Source of the DNA: Typhlomys cinereus
Taxonomy: Eukaryota; Chordata; Mammalia; Rodentia; Platacanthomyidae
DNA length: 64,000 nucleotides
Assembly (NCBI GenBank): GCA_023101885.1
Contig: JALPQD010000076.1
Location: 3,564,897 to 3,628,896 of the forward strand
Reading direction: 5' to 3'
The position numbers were made by a program, and so were the translations under genes. Below the pieces are notes generated by a model, which saw only the letters and a program-made list of their open reading frames with translations, was not told the DNA's origin and made no database searches. Positions 55,466 through 64,000 of the stretch are shown here, piece by piece. Within the stretch, counting starts at the first letter, position 1, and every line of letters begins with the position of its first letter.

Positions 55466-56260
55466 ACAATGAATAGTTGTTTCTGCCTCCCTCTATTTTC
55501 TCTTCCTTCCTTCCCCCAGCCCTCTTTATCATCACTCTCTCCACCCTTCTGTCTGCCCCCTTTGGATTATCTGCTCCAGGGGGAACACAGGCAGTGGCCT
55601 TTCTTGGGTAGACCTACTGAGAGAGGTACTCCCCTTTACCTGTCTAATCTGAACTTCTGAGGTTCCCATTACCAGTAATGATTTCTCCTGAAATCCATAC
55701 CCATGGAGGGTAGGTTGATATATTCAGTCATATTGCAGATCTGGTGAGGCTCGACCTGTCTTTTTGCAGTGAGTTTTTGGATATAACAGCTCTGCTTCAA
55801 GTGCAATGTCTCGGCCAGTGGTGTGCCTCCCCATCTTCAGGCTTCTACTATCCTCTCTTCCGCAAGATTCCCTGAGTCCCAGGATGGGAAGAGTCTGGTT
55901 GGTTTGATTCTGGCTGAGTGTTTCAGGGTTGCTCATACTCTATATTCTGGTTGGTTGCTGTTGTCTGTTTTACTGCAAGTCCTTTGTCCTTTGCCTCAGG
56001 TTAGGTTATGTCTTGTTTGGGTGTTGAGATCGTTTCTTATCTAATGATAAAATGAGAGGTGTTTAGATGGAAGTTTACTTTTGGGTGTTTGTGGTTAGTA
56101 TCAAGGCACCTGATCCTGTCTACTGTCACTGTTCTTCCCGTCTACTGTTGTTCAGACAAGTTTACAGTGTTGGGTGTGTGTTCCCTTTCATGGGTGGGAG
56201 TTAGAGGTTTAGTAAGCAGATGATTGATGAACTGGAGGCTAACCCCGTTGTCTACTGTGT

Positions 56261-56279
56261 CCTATTTCTGTTTTTTTTT
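56261..56279. repeat. TSD of SINE, left copy
   Basis: CCTATTTCTGTTTTTTTTT is repeated at 56571-56589, a 19-bp exact duplication (the T-run makes the last few bases ambiguous). Confidence 0.9.
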
Positions 56280-56570
56280 AATACTTTAAAAAAATTTTTT
56301 TATTATTATTTATTCAATTGTGCGTGTGTGTGTATGTATGTGTGCGTGCATGTGTGTATGTGTGTGTATAGAACCACGGACGAATTCGCGAACCACCATA
56401 GACGCCTCCACCTCCTTCTGCCCGGGGATTCACAGGCTCCGCCCTACCAGGACCAGAAGCGCAGGCCGCCCCCGCTTCCACCTGGCGTCTATACGTGGGA
56501 TCTGGGATCTGAACTCAGGACCTTCTGCCTGCAAGGCAGAGGCTTAACCCCTGAGCCACCTCTCCAGCCC
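56280..56570 (-). repeat. Young GC-rich B2-like SINE, (CA)n tail, antisense
   Basis: As written: T-rich left end (complement of a tail with AATAAATAATAATAAA), (TG)n-rich 56322-56368, a GC-rich centre with several CpGs (GACGAATTCGCGAACC; GCAGGCCGCCCCCGCTTCC), and the antisense tRNA-like head GGCAGAGGCTTAACCCCTG...CTCCAGCCC with clear box A/B regions. The exact 19-bp TSD and surviving CpGs point to recent insertion. Two short adjacent frames across it are not genes. Confidence 0.9.
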
Positions 56571-56589
56571 CCTATTTCTGTTTTTTTTT
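56571..56589. repeat. TSD of SINE, right copy
   Basis: Matches 56261-56279. Confidence 0.88.
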
Positions 56590-57348
56590 TTTAAGACTTA
56601 CATAAAAGCTTTTTTTAAAACTGTTCACCCATTTTATTTTGTGTCTATGCTTTTGATATCTTCTTTCACCCTCCCTTCTCTTCTCCCCCATACACTTGCA
56701 TTCCTTTGCATTTATGGGTGTTGTAAGAGTTTCCCTTTGAGTACATCAAACTGAAGGATTAATCCTAGAATTCACTTATAAGGGATAACATATGACATCA
56801 GTCTTTCTTCATCTGGGATATTTCACTCAGTATGATTTTTTTTCCAATTCTATCCATTTACTGGCTGGCATATTTCATTAGTTCATCTTTCCTGACAGCT
56901 GAATCATATTCCATGGTATATATATATGCCATATTTTCATTAAGCATCCATCAACTGTTGGACATCTAGATTAGTTCCATTATTTTGCAATTGTGAAAAG
57001 GTCTGCTATGAACATATTTGTACACATGTCTCTGATGTAGGCTACAGTGTTCTTTGGGAATATTCCTAGGAGTGCTATAGCTGGGTTGTGTGGAATTTAA
57101 ATTTTTAACTTTTTTAGGAACCTTCAGATTGATCTCCAAAGGGGTTGTATGAGTTTTCATTCCTGCCAGCAAGGTATGAGAGTCTTCTTCTCCCCACATC
57201 TACATCAGCATTTGCTGTTGTTTGTGTTTTGGATCTAGTCAGAATGGCTAGAGTGAGATGATATCTCAGGGTGGTTTTAGTTTGCATTTCCCTGATGACT
57301 AGGATGTAGAACATTTTTAAGGATGTTTGTTAGACATTAGAATTTCAT

Positions 57349-57366
57349 CTTGTGAGAAGTTTCTTT
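57349..57366. repeat. TSD of L1 stub, left copy
   Basis: CTTGTGAGAAGTTTCTTT is repeated exactly at 57538-57555. Confidence 0.93.
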
Positions 57367-57537
57367 TTTTATTTTTTAACATTTTTTATTATCATTTCCA
57401 CTCATACAAACTTAATAGGTAGACCAGTTCCCTCCCCCCTCTTCCTCCCCCTGAACCCCCTGCTCCCCTTCCCTTCCTCCCCGACTCCCAGTGCCTCCCC
57501 CCCAATTTCCAGAGAGTCCTTTATTGTGTATGCCTAA
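57367..57537 (-). mobile_element. 171-bp L1 stub (3' UTR end only)
   Basis: A T-run, CATACAAACTTAATAGG, the C-rich (sense G-rich) tract and CCAGAGAGTCCTTTATTGTG match the last ~170 bp of the young L1 3' UTR. With its perfect 18-bp TSD it is an extremely 5'-truncated insertion into the old L1. Confidence 0.94.
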
Positions 57538-57555
57538 CTTGTGAGAAGTTTCTTT
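57538..57555. repeat. TSD of L1 stub, right copy
   Basis: Exact match to 57349-57366; removing the insert restores the old L1 ORF2 text. Confidence 0.93.
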
Positions 57556-57857
57556 ACAGTTCTATAGGTCATTTTTTTCATGGGGTTATTTATTTCCTTG
57601 GTATTTAATTTTTGAAATTCTTTGTATACTTTGGGTATTAGTTCTCAATCAGAGGTATATTTAATAAAGATGTTCTCCTATTCTTTAGGTTGCCTTTTTG
57701 CTTAGTTAACAGTCTCTTTTACTGAGCAAAAGCTTTTTAATTTTATATAGTTCCACCTGTTCAGTGTTAGATTTACTCTCTGTGCCTTTGGGGTCCTATT
57801 GAGGAAATGCTGGCTGAGGCCAATCAATTTGTGGACATTCCCAATTTTATCTTCTAG

Positions 57858-59825
57858 TTCCTGATCGAAGTGGGAATGCTTCCAATTGTTCCCCATTGAG
57901 CATAATCCTTGCTGTGGGCTTGTTGTATACAGCTTTTATTATATTGATAAAGGATCCTTCCATTCCTACTGTCTCCAGCGTTTTGATCATAAAAGGCTGT
58001 TGGATCTTGTCAAAAGCTTTTTCTGCATCTATCGAGAGTATCATGTGGTCTTGGACTTTGGACTGGTTTATATGATGAATTACATTTATTGACTTGCGTA
58101 TGTTGAACCAACCTTGAGTGCCGGGGATGAAGCCTACTTGGTCCCCATGAATGATCTTTTTAATATGTTTTTGAATCCGATTTGCTAAGACTTTGTTGAG
58201 AATCTTTGCGTCTGTGTTCATCAGAGAGATCGGCCTATAGTTTCCTTTTTTAAGTGAATCTTTATTAGGTTTTGGGATTAAAACGATATTAGCTTCATAG
58301 AAGGAATTTGGTAGTGTTCCTTCCTTTGCTATTTGATGGAACAGTTTAAGGAGTATTGGTGTTATTAACTCCTTAAATGTCTGGTAGAACTCTGTGCTGA
58401 ATCCATCTGGTCCAGGACATTTTTTGGTGGGAAGATTTGAGATTACTTCTTCAATTTCCTTATATGTTATAGGACTATTTAAATAATTCACAACTTCCTG
58501 ATTCAATTTAGGTAAGTTGTGTTTACTTAGAAATTCATCCATCTTTTTTGTGTTGTCAAACTTCACAGAGTATAAGTTTTTGAAATATGATGTTATAATT
58601 CTCTGGATTTCTTGGGTATCAGTAGTGATAACTCCATGTTCTTTTCTGATTTTGTTAATTTGGGTTTTTTCTCTCTGCTTTTGGTTAATTTAGCTAGGGA
58701 TGTATCAATCTTGTTGATTTTTTCAAAGAACCAGCTTTTTGACTGGTTGATTTTTTCTATCATTTTCTTAATCTCGATTTCAGATATTTCTCCCCTTATT
58801 TTGCTAATCTCCTCTCTTCTACTACTTTTGGGATCAGATTGTTCTAGTTTCTCTAAAGCTTTAAGCTGCTTCGTTAAGTTGTTTATTTCTGATGTTTCCA
58901 TTTTTTTGATGTAGGCATTAAGAGCTATGAACTTACCTCTTAGAACAGCTTTCATTGTGTCCCAGAGATTTTAGTAAGTTGTATTTTCATTATCGTTCAC
59001 TTTCAGGAAATCTTGAATTTCCTTTTTAATTTCTTCCTGAATCCAGTTCTCATTCAGCATCATATTGTTAAGTTTCCAGGAGTTAGTGTATTTTCTCTTG
59101 TTTGTTGTGTTGTGGATGTCCAGCTTTAGGCCATGGTGATCTGACAGGGCACAGGTTAGAATTTCAACTTTTTTGTACATGTGTAGATTTGTTTTGTGGC
59201 CCAGTATGTGATCTATTTTGGAGAAAGTTCCGTGTGCTGCTGAGAAAAATGTGTATTCTTTGGTGCGTGGGTGAAAAGTTCGATAGAGATCTGTAAGGTC
59301 CATTTCTTTCAGGGTTTGATTAAGTTCCAAAGTGTCTCTGTTAAGCTTTTGACCTGTTGATCTATCCCATGTTGAGAGGGCAGTGTTGAAGTCCCCAAGA
59401 ATTATCGTTTGGGGGTTGATTTCTTGCTTTAGACGCTGTAGGGTTTTCTTAATGAATGTGGAGGGGCCCGTATTGGGTGCATATATGTTCAGTATTGTGA
59501 AGTCTTCCTGGTGAATTGTACCTGTGACTAAAATGTAGTATCCATCCGTGTCTCTTATAATTTTCTTTGGTTTGAAGTCCACTTTGTCTGATATCATAAT
59601 GGCTACCCCTGCCTGTTTTCTGCTTCCATTAGCTTGTAGAATTGTTGACCAGCCTTTTATTTTTAGAGCGTGCCTATCTTTTGTGGTGAGATGGGTTTCC
59701 TGCAGGCAGCAGATTGATGGATTGTGATTTTTAATCCAAGTTTGTAATCTGTGTCTCTTGATCGGTGAGTTAATTCCATTAACATTTAGTGTTATAATGG
59801 TGAAACTATTTTTGATTCCAGACAT
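57858..59825 (-). pseudogene. L1-6 ORF2, endonuclease plus partial RT
   Basis: ATG at 59825. 284 codons hold the endonuclease (N14, E43, [21 protein letters not shown]) to a CAA-to-TAA nonsense change at about 58968-58970. Frame resumes at 58955, shifts near 58670, then runs through the RT fingers/palm ([49 protein letters not shown]) to LRSG, where the element ends. The FADDM catalytic motif and Cys-rich C-terminus are absent. Confidence 0.9.
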
Positions 59826-59875
59826 TTATTATGTTTAGTAGTTTTTATAAGTATATTGCTTTGCATTTAATGGTG

Positions 59876-60933
59876 TTATACTTGCCTTCTGCTCTCCTGG
59901 ATATGCCTGTTTTTTTCTTCACGCTTGAGTATCATTTCTAGCATTTTTTGAAGGCCTGGTTTGGTGGACATGTATCCCTTAAAGTCGTCTTTGTGCTGGA
60001 AAATTTTTCTTTCTCCCTCGATCATGACAGATAGTTTTGCAGGGTAAATCAGCCTAGGTTGACATTTTTGCTCATTCAATACTTGAAGTATGTCTCTCCA
60101 AGCTCTTCTTGCTTTTACTGTTTCCATTGAGAAGTCATTTGTTATTTTAATAGGTTTACCTTTAAAAGTTTTTTCTCCCTTGAAGCTCTCAGCACCAGTT
60201 CTTTATCTTGAATGTGGAGTGTTTTGACTATTATTTGCTGTGGCGAGCTTCTGTTTTGGTCATATCTGTTTGGGGTGCGGAATGCCTCTTGTATATGGAT
60301 GGGCCTGTCTTTTTTTAGATGAGGAAAGTTTTCCTTGATGATCGTTTGAAAAATTTCCTCAGGGGTGGTATTTTGAGATTCTTGCTCTGGTATTCCATGA
60401 ATACGCATGTTGGGCTTCTTCAGGGTGTCCCATATCTCCTGGATATTTCTCTCAAGCATCTTTTTGGCTTTAACAATCTCTTCCATTGAGCTGGTTAATA
60501 CTCCCACTTTATCTTCAAGATCTGAAATTCTGTTTTCTGCTTCGTTAGTTCTGCTGATAAGACTCTCTGTGGCGTTCTGGGTTGAAGATAACTTGTCTTT
60601 TAGCTCAGTTTTCAACTCTGCTTGAGTCTGCTTTAACTGCTTTATGCCACTTTTTGATTCTTGCACTGTTTTTCTCAACTCCTCCATGTGTCTGTTGTGT
60701 TCCTCCTCAAAGCGATTGATTCGATTATTTAATTTCTCCCTGAGTTCCTCTTTCATAGTATTGAACATGGTAATGATCATATTTTGAAGGTCGATATCCT
60801 GGGTCAGGCTTTCTTGGCCATTTTCCATGGGTTTGTTCTGGTTGGAGTCTAACATTATGGGATTAATTCCTTCAGTGGGAGATTTGTTTACTTGAGTGTT
60901 GTTTCTCATGGATTTGCACTTAGACTTTGGCAT
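59876..60933 (-). pseudogene. L1-6 ORF1 with a single 7-nt deletion
   Basis: 263 codons from 60933 (MPKSKCKSMRNN) cover the coiled coil (RISDLEDK) and most of the RNA-recognition domain. A 7-nt deletion in the AAAAG/TTTTTT context at about 60169 shifts the frame after SREKK. The last 83 codons (60127-59876, ARRAWRDILQVL...) persist in another frame. Otherwise very close to L1-5 ORF1. Confidence 0.9.
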
Positions 60934-61345
60934 TGTCGTTTTAACTCTTAAGATCTTTTAATTTCTGTGCGTTTTTCACTAAACTGAATTATTTGTCCTG
61001 GGGCTCTAGGGGTGGGCGGGGACCGAGCTTACCTGGGTCGCTGTGTGGTGAGGCCTGGCTAGACCGCGGGCGCGCATCCCTGGGCGGCGGAGTGGAGGGG
61101 AAGGGGGGGATGGGGCGTCGGCAGGGTGCTATTTAAACCCGGGCCACCCGAGGGCGGGGCCGGGCACAGAGGGGGTGCCCTTTCCTCCTCCCAGGCCCTG
61201 CGCGCGGCTCCTGCTGGATGGTGGGAGGAGCTGGGTCCACTCGGGCGTCCTGGGGCTCTGGGGGCGGGCGGGGACCGAGCTTACCTGGGTCTCGGAGTGG
61301 TGAGATGCCCCGCGTCCGGGGCGTCGGAGTGGAGGGGAAGGGGGT
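60934..61345 (-). promoter_or_regulatory. L1-6 5' UTR with two tandem monomers
   Basis: GGGGACCGAGCTTACCTGGG occurs at about 61018 and again at about 61273, so units repeat about 255 bp apart (61000-61250 full, 61251-61345 partial). The full unit holds GCTATTTAAACCCGGG (TATA-like TTTAAATAG on the minus strand) and many CpGs. This is the clearest evidence of monomeric 5' UTR structure in the window. Confidence 0.82.
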
Positions 61346-61538
61346 CTCTTCTAGAAGTTTTATAGTCTCTTGCCTAACATTGAGGTCTTTGATCCATTTG
61401 GAGTAGATTTTCATGCAATGAGACAAATAACGGTCCAGTTTCATTCTTCTGTTTGTAGATACCCAATTTTGCCAGCACCATTTGTTAAAGATGCTGTACT
61501 TTTTCCAGTGGTATTTTTGGCATCTGTTGTGACAGGTT

Positions 61539-61946
61539 TGTTAGGTACGGGTGTCAACTTGACAGTTGAGGGTTTGAGCTCTGGGTACATTTGTGGAGAA
61601 TTAATGGTTGGGTTAAGCCTAGAGTAAACCTTCAGATTTTCTGGCTGATGGGGAAGGCCCAAGTGAGTGGGATTAGGCTCTGGAATAAAACACGGAGAGC
61701 TGGTTCAGAGAGTCGGCATCCTTGTCTACACTTGGCCAGATATGTTGGTCTGGCAAGTAAGGATCGTCCCTCTCTCAGCCATTATGTGGTGATGGCGTGG
61801 CCAGTTCCCTCAGCCCTGGTATTGGCACATGCTCTCCTATCAAACTGGACAATGAACTGTAACTGGATTACCTTAAAAAATAAAACCCTTGTTCCCTTAA
61901 GCCATTTGATGGTCATTTATCAACAGTGATCAAGTGAACTGCAATA
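61539..61946 (+). repeat. MaLR solo LTR (family A), sense, inside old L1
   Basis: TGTTAGGTACGGGTGTCAAC to TGAACTGCAATA. Shared blocks: GAGGGTTTGAGCTCTGGG, GGTTGGGTTAAGCC, CACTTGGCCAGATATG, GGTCTGGCAAGTAAGG, GTGGTGATGGCGTGGCC and AATAAA at 61879-61884. No exact TSD; the outer edges (61525-61960) are uncertain by about 15 bp. Confidence 0.82.
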
Positions 61947-62417
61947 GCACCTATTTTGAAGATCTGATGACTCTAGGTGAATGCACTTATGTTTGGGTCT
62001 TCAATTCTGATCTGTTTGCCTATATCTCTTTTTGGAACTAGTACCATGCTATTTATATTACTGTGGCTTTATAGTATAGTTTAAGGTCTGGTATGGTGAT
62101 ACTGCCCACAGAGTTTTTATTACTCAGAATTTTGCTATCCTGGGTTTTTTTTTGTTTTCATATGAAATTTGAGATTGTTTTACCAATTTTTGTGAAGAAT
62201 TGGGTAGGAATTTTGATTGGAATTTTATTGAATCTGTCCATTGCTTTAGGAAGAATGGTCATTTTAACAATATTAATTCTGCCAATCCAGGAGCATGGGA
62301 AGTCTTTCCATCTTCTGGTGTTTTCTATAGCCTATTTTTTTAGGGTTTTAAAGTTTTTATTGTGTAGATGTTTCACATCCTGATTAAGTTCTGATTGTGA
62401 ATCTTTACTATGCTAGA

Positions 62418-62764
62418 GACTGGATTATTTAATATATTTGCTCATAGTTCTGGAGTCTAGAAGTCCCAGATCAAGATGCCAGCTGGATTAGCTCTCTTGA
62501 GGCCACTGTCAATGGGTTAAAGATGATGCTCTCTCCACATGGTCATCCTTCTTTGCATACCCAGTCCAAGTGAATCTTTGTATGTTCTGATCATCCCTTC
62601 TTATTAGGACACAAACCAATGGACTGTGACCCATCCCAATGAATCCATTTTTAATTTAATTACCCCTTTAAAGGTAACTGCCATATGCAATCCCATTCTA
62701 AGATATTAGGATTTAAAGCTTCAGCATATGAATTTTGTAGGGACATAACTTTGTGCATAACAAG
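62418..62764 (-). repeat. MLT1-like MaLR LTR, antisense
   Basis: GCTCATAGTTCTGGAGTCTAG, AAGTCCCAGATCAAGATGCC, CACATGGTCATCC, TTATTAGGACACAAACC, TTAATTACCCCTTTAAAGG, CAGCATATGAATTTTGTAGG and GTGCATAACA follow MLT1 antisense order. Same class as 1737-2092. Confidence 0.75.
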
Positions 62765-63150
62765 CCTTTGTTGATAGACATATTGTAAACATGTTCTTTT
62801 CTTTATCAGTTGCCTTTTAATCCTCCTAATGATGTCTTCTGGTTACCAGAAGTTCTTAATCATGATACTGTTTACTTTATCACAATTTCCTTTAAGGACA
62901 GCACTTTTGGGACATGTCTAATAAACTGTGTTTTGAAAGCTAGTAATTTCAGCTGTCCAGTGTCTGTTCTTCTTTTAGATTGCTTTGGCTGTGCAAGGCC
63001 CTTTGTATTTTCTACATGTGAAAACTCTTATTTTACTCTTTTAAAGAGTTTTCTTAATGACTAATGATCTTTCCTTTTTTAGCATAGGACAATCCCTAGT
63101 TGCAAAAGAAATTAGCAAATACTTATAGTTGGACATGTTGCCACCTTGAA
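62765..63150 (-). repeat. Probable ancient L1 fragment
   Basis: TCAGTTGCCTTTTAATCC, AGAAGTTCTTAATCATGA, CTTTGGCTGTGCAAGGCCC and CTACATGTGAAAACTC resemble antisense ancient L1 ORF2. Strongly decayed, so tentative. Confidence 0.4.
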
Positions 63151-63171
63151 CAAAATCTTAATAAGTAATAA

Positions 63172-63455
63172 TTTTTCTTTTTTTAAAATTTTTTTATTAT
63201 TATTTATTCAATTGTGTGCATGTATGTGTGTGTGCGTATATGTGTGTGTAGAACCACGGACGAATTCGGGAACCACCATGGACCGCCTCCTCCTTGTTCA
63301 CTCTGCCCCGGATTCACAGGCTCCACCCAACCAGGACAGAAATGCAGGCCGCCCCTGCTTCCACCCGGCGTGTATACTATACGTGGGGTCTAGGATCTGA
63401 ACTCAGGATCTTCCTGCAAGGCAGAGGCTTAACCTCTGAGCCACCTCTCCAGCCC
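63172..63455 (-). repeat. Young GC-rich B2-like SINE, antisense
   Basis: The sister of the 56280 copy: tail TTTTTTTATTATTATTTATT, a TG-rich stretch, ACGGACGAATTCGGGAACC, CTCCACCCAACCAGGACAG, GCAGGCCGCCCCTGCTTCC, and antisense head AAGGCAGAGGCTTAACCTCTG...CCAGCCC. A 16-bp direct repeat TCTTAATAAGTAATAA lies at 63156-63171 and 63463-63478, the likely TSD. Confidence 0.88.
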
Positions 63456-63479
63456 TTATTTTTCTTAATAAGTAATAAG

Positions 63480-64000
63480 AAGAGAATGAACATTGGGTCT
63501 GGCTCTAGATAATTCTTCCAAAAGTAGTAAAGATGAAGAAGGATGGAGACAGGATCAGAAGAGCAGGCTCCCAAGGTTATTGCTGGTACTGCTGGAATCA
63601 ACTGGTGCTACTAAGGGGGATCAATGGCTTCCATTATCATCTGTCATGCCTGGGGTGAAATTGCCAGGAACAAAGGTCGCAGCAATGTTTCAAGTAAGCC
63701 TGTGGTATAGCCTATGAGCTCTCCCATTGAAGGTATATAAACAGATTTCCCTTTATAATCTCAAAGTTTGGTGAAATTGAGAGTCATGGGAAAACACTTT
63801 GTGACATTCCAGCTCAATGTACTTAAGAGAGTGACTTTGTATATTAGTTTTGGGAGTAAAGATGGTAAAAAAAATGCATGAAGGAATGAGCCTTTGTTCA
63901 CATTGTCAAATGGAAGTCCATAAATGCCTCAAATCATCGGATTATCTTACTTATGTCTTTAGTAGAATGACTTTTTAAAGTACTTTGCATCGACCCTCAC
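63480..64000. other. Unassigned sequence to window end
   Basis: No repeat or gene recognised. A 74-codon plus frame (63493-63717) begins at the SINE border and has no family features. Confidence 0.4.

Larger units (their letters stand above)
57858..61345 (-). mobile_element. L1-6: 5'-complete, 3'-truncated LINE-1
   Basis: About 3.5 kb. Minus-strand order: two-unit 5' UTR (61345-60934), ORF1 (60933-59876), ORF2 from 59825 to the middle of the RT domain, then an abrupt stop at 57858 with no ORF2 C-terminus, 3' UTR or poly-A. TCTTCTAG occurs at both edges (57850-57857 and about 61347-61354) and once in the rejoined old L1, suggesting an 8-bp TSD. Normal L1 copies lose the 5' end, not the 3' end. 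Confidence 0.88.
55470..62400 (-). mobile_element. Old LINE-1 host of four nested insertions
   Basis: An older L1 subfamily in antisense. The 3' UTR (about 55470-56640) shares TCTTCCGCAAGATTCCCTGAG with the young L1s. ORF2 follows at about 56640-57857 and resumes at 61350-61525 and 61960-62400. It is interrupted by a SINE (56280-56570), an L1 stub (57367-57537), L1-6 (57858-61345) and a MaLR LTR (61539-61946). Landmarks such as GGTTGCCTTTTTGCTTAG, CAGCACCATTTGTTAAAG and GGTCTGGTATGGTGATAC keep their order across the breaks. The frame is destroyed. Confidence 0.85.

Overview
The window is non-coding mammalian DNA from a rodent, dominated by transposable elements. I found no host protein-coding exon, rRNA, tRNA, CRISPR array or prokaryotic feature. 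The rodent call rests on B1-, B2-, B3-, B4- and ID-like SINEs occurring together, several rodent-type ERVL-MaLR LTRs, and young LINE-1 (L1) elements with CpG-rich, monomer-like 5' UTRs. That SINE mix points to the mouse-related clade (Myodonta: muroids, spalacids, jerboas). The B2-like SINE with a (CA)n tail and the L1 subfamily are not the familiar mouse or rat forms, so I leave the species open.

Layout. 1-4.2 kb: old SINEs and MaLR LTRs, a TA-rich patch and (TG)n tails. 4.2-13.5 kb: a very old L1 (minus) split by a full-length younger L1 (L1-1, minus, 4612-10830), an LTR, an ID SINE and a MaLR solo LTR. 13.5-26.9 kb: mostly unassigned sequence with scattered SINEs and LTRs, and L1-2 (3' UTR only) inserted into an older LTR. 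27-28.6 kb: L1-3, 5'-truncated with a 14-bp target-site duplication (TSD). 29-32.6 kb: SINEs and unassigned DNA. 32.6-38 kb: L1-4 (minus), near full length, 20-bp TSD, with a gap of about 0.8 kb in its 3' UTR. 38.6-44.9 kb: a cluster of MaLR LTRs around one complete MaLR provirus (42454-44439, 5-bp TSD). 45.1-51.4 kb: L1-5 (plus), full length, 17-bp TSD, intact 356-aa ORF1 and an ORF2 broken by a few small lesions. 51.4-55.4 kb: old repeats, including a DNA-transposon fossil. 55.5-62.4 kb: an old L1 (minus) carrying four nested insertions: a SINE, a 171-bp L1 stub, L1-6 (5' end complete, 3' end missing) and a MaLR LTR. 62.4-64 kb: old LTR and L1 pieces, a young SINE, then unassigned DNA.

How the parts work together. 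L1 encodes an RNA-binding chaperone (ORF1p) and an endonuclease/reverse transcriptase (ORF2p). These copy L1 RNA, and SINE RNA in trans, by target-primed reverse transcription. Long TSDs next to T-rich or A-rich tails around L1-1, -3, -4, -5, the L1 stub and the 56.3-kb SINE show that process directly. No L1 here has an intact ORF2, so none is predicted to be autonomous; L1-5 comes closest. I see no undescribed functional system. The most unusual items are the 3'-truncated L1-6, with its short TSD and junction microhomology, and the possible splice-like gap in the 3' UTR of L1-4.
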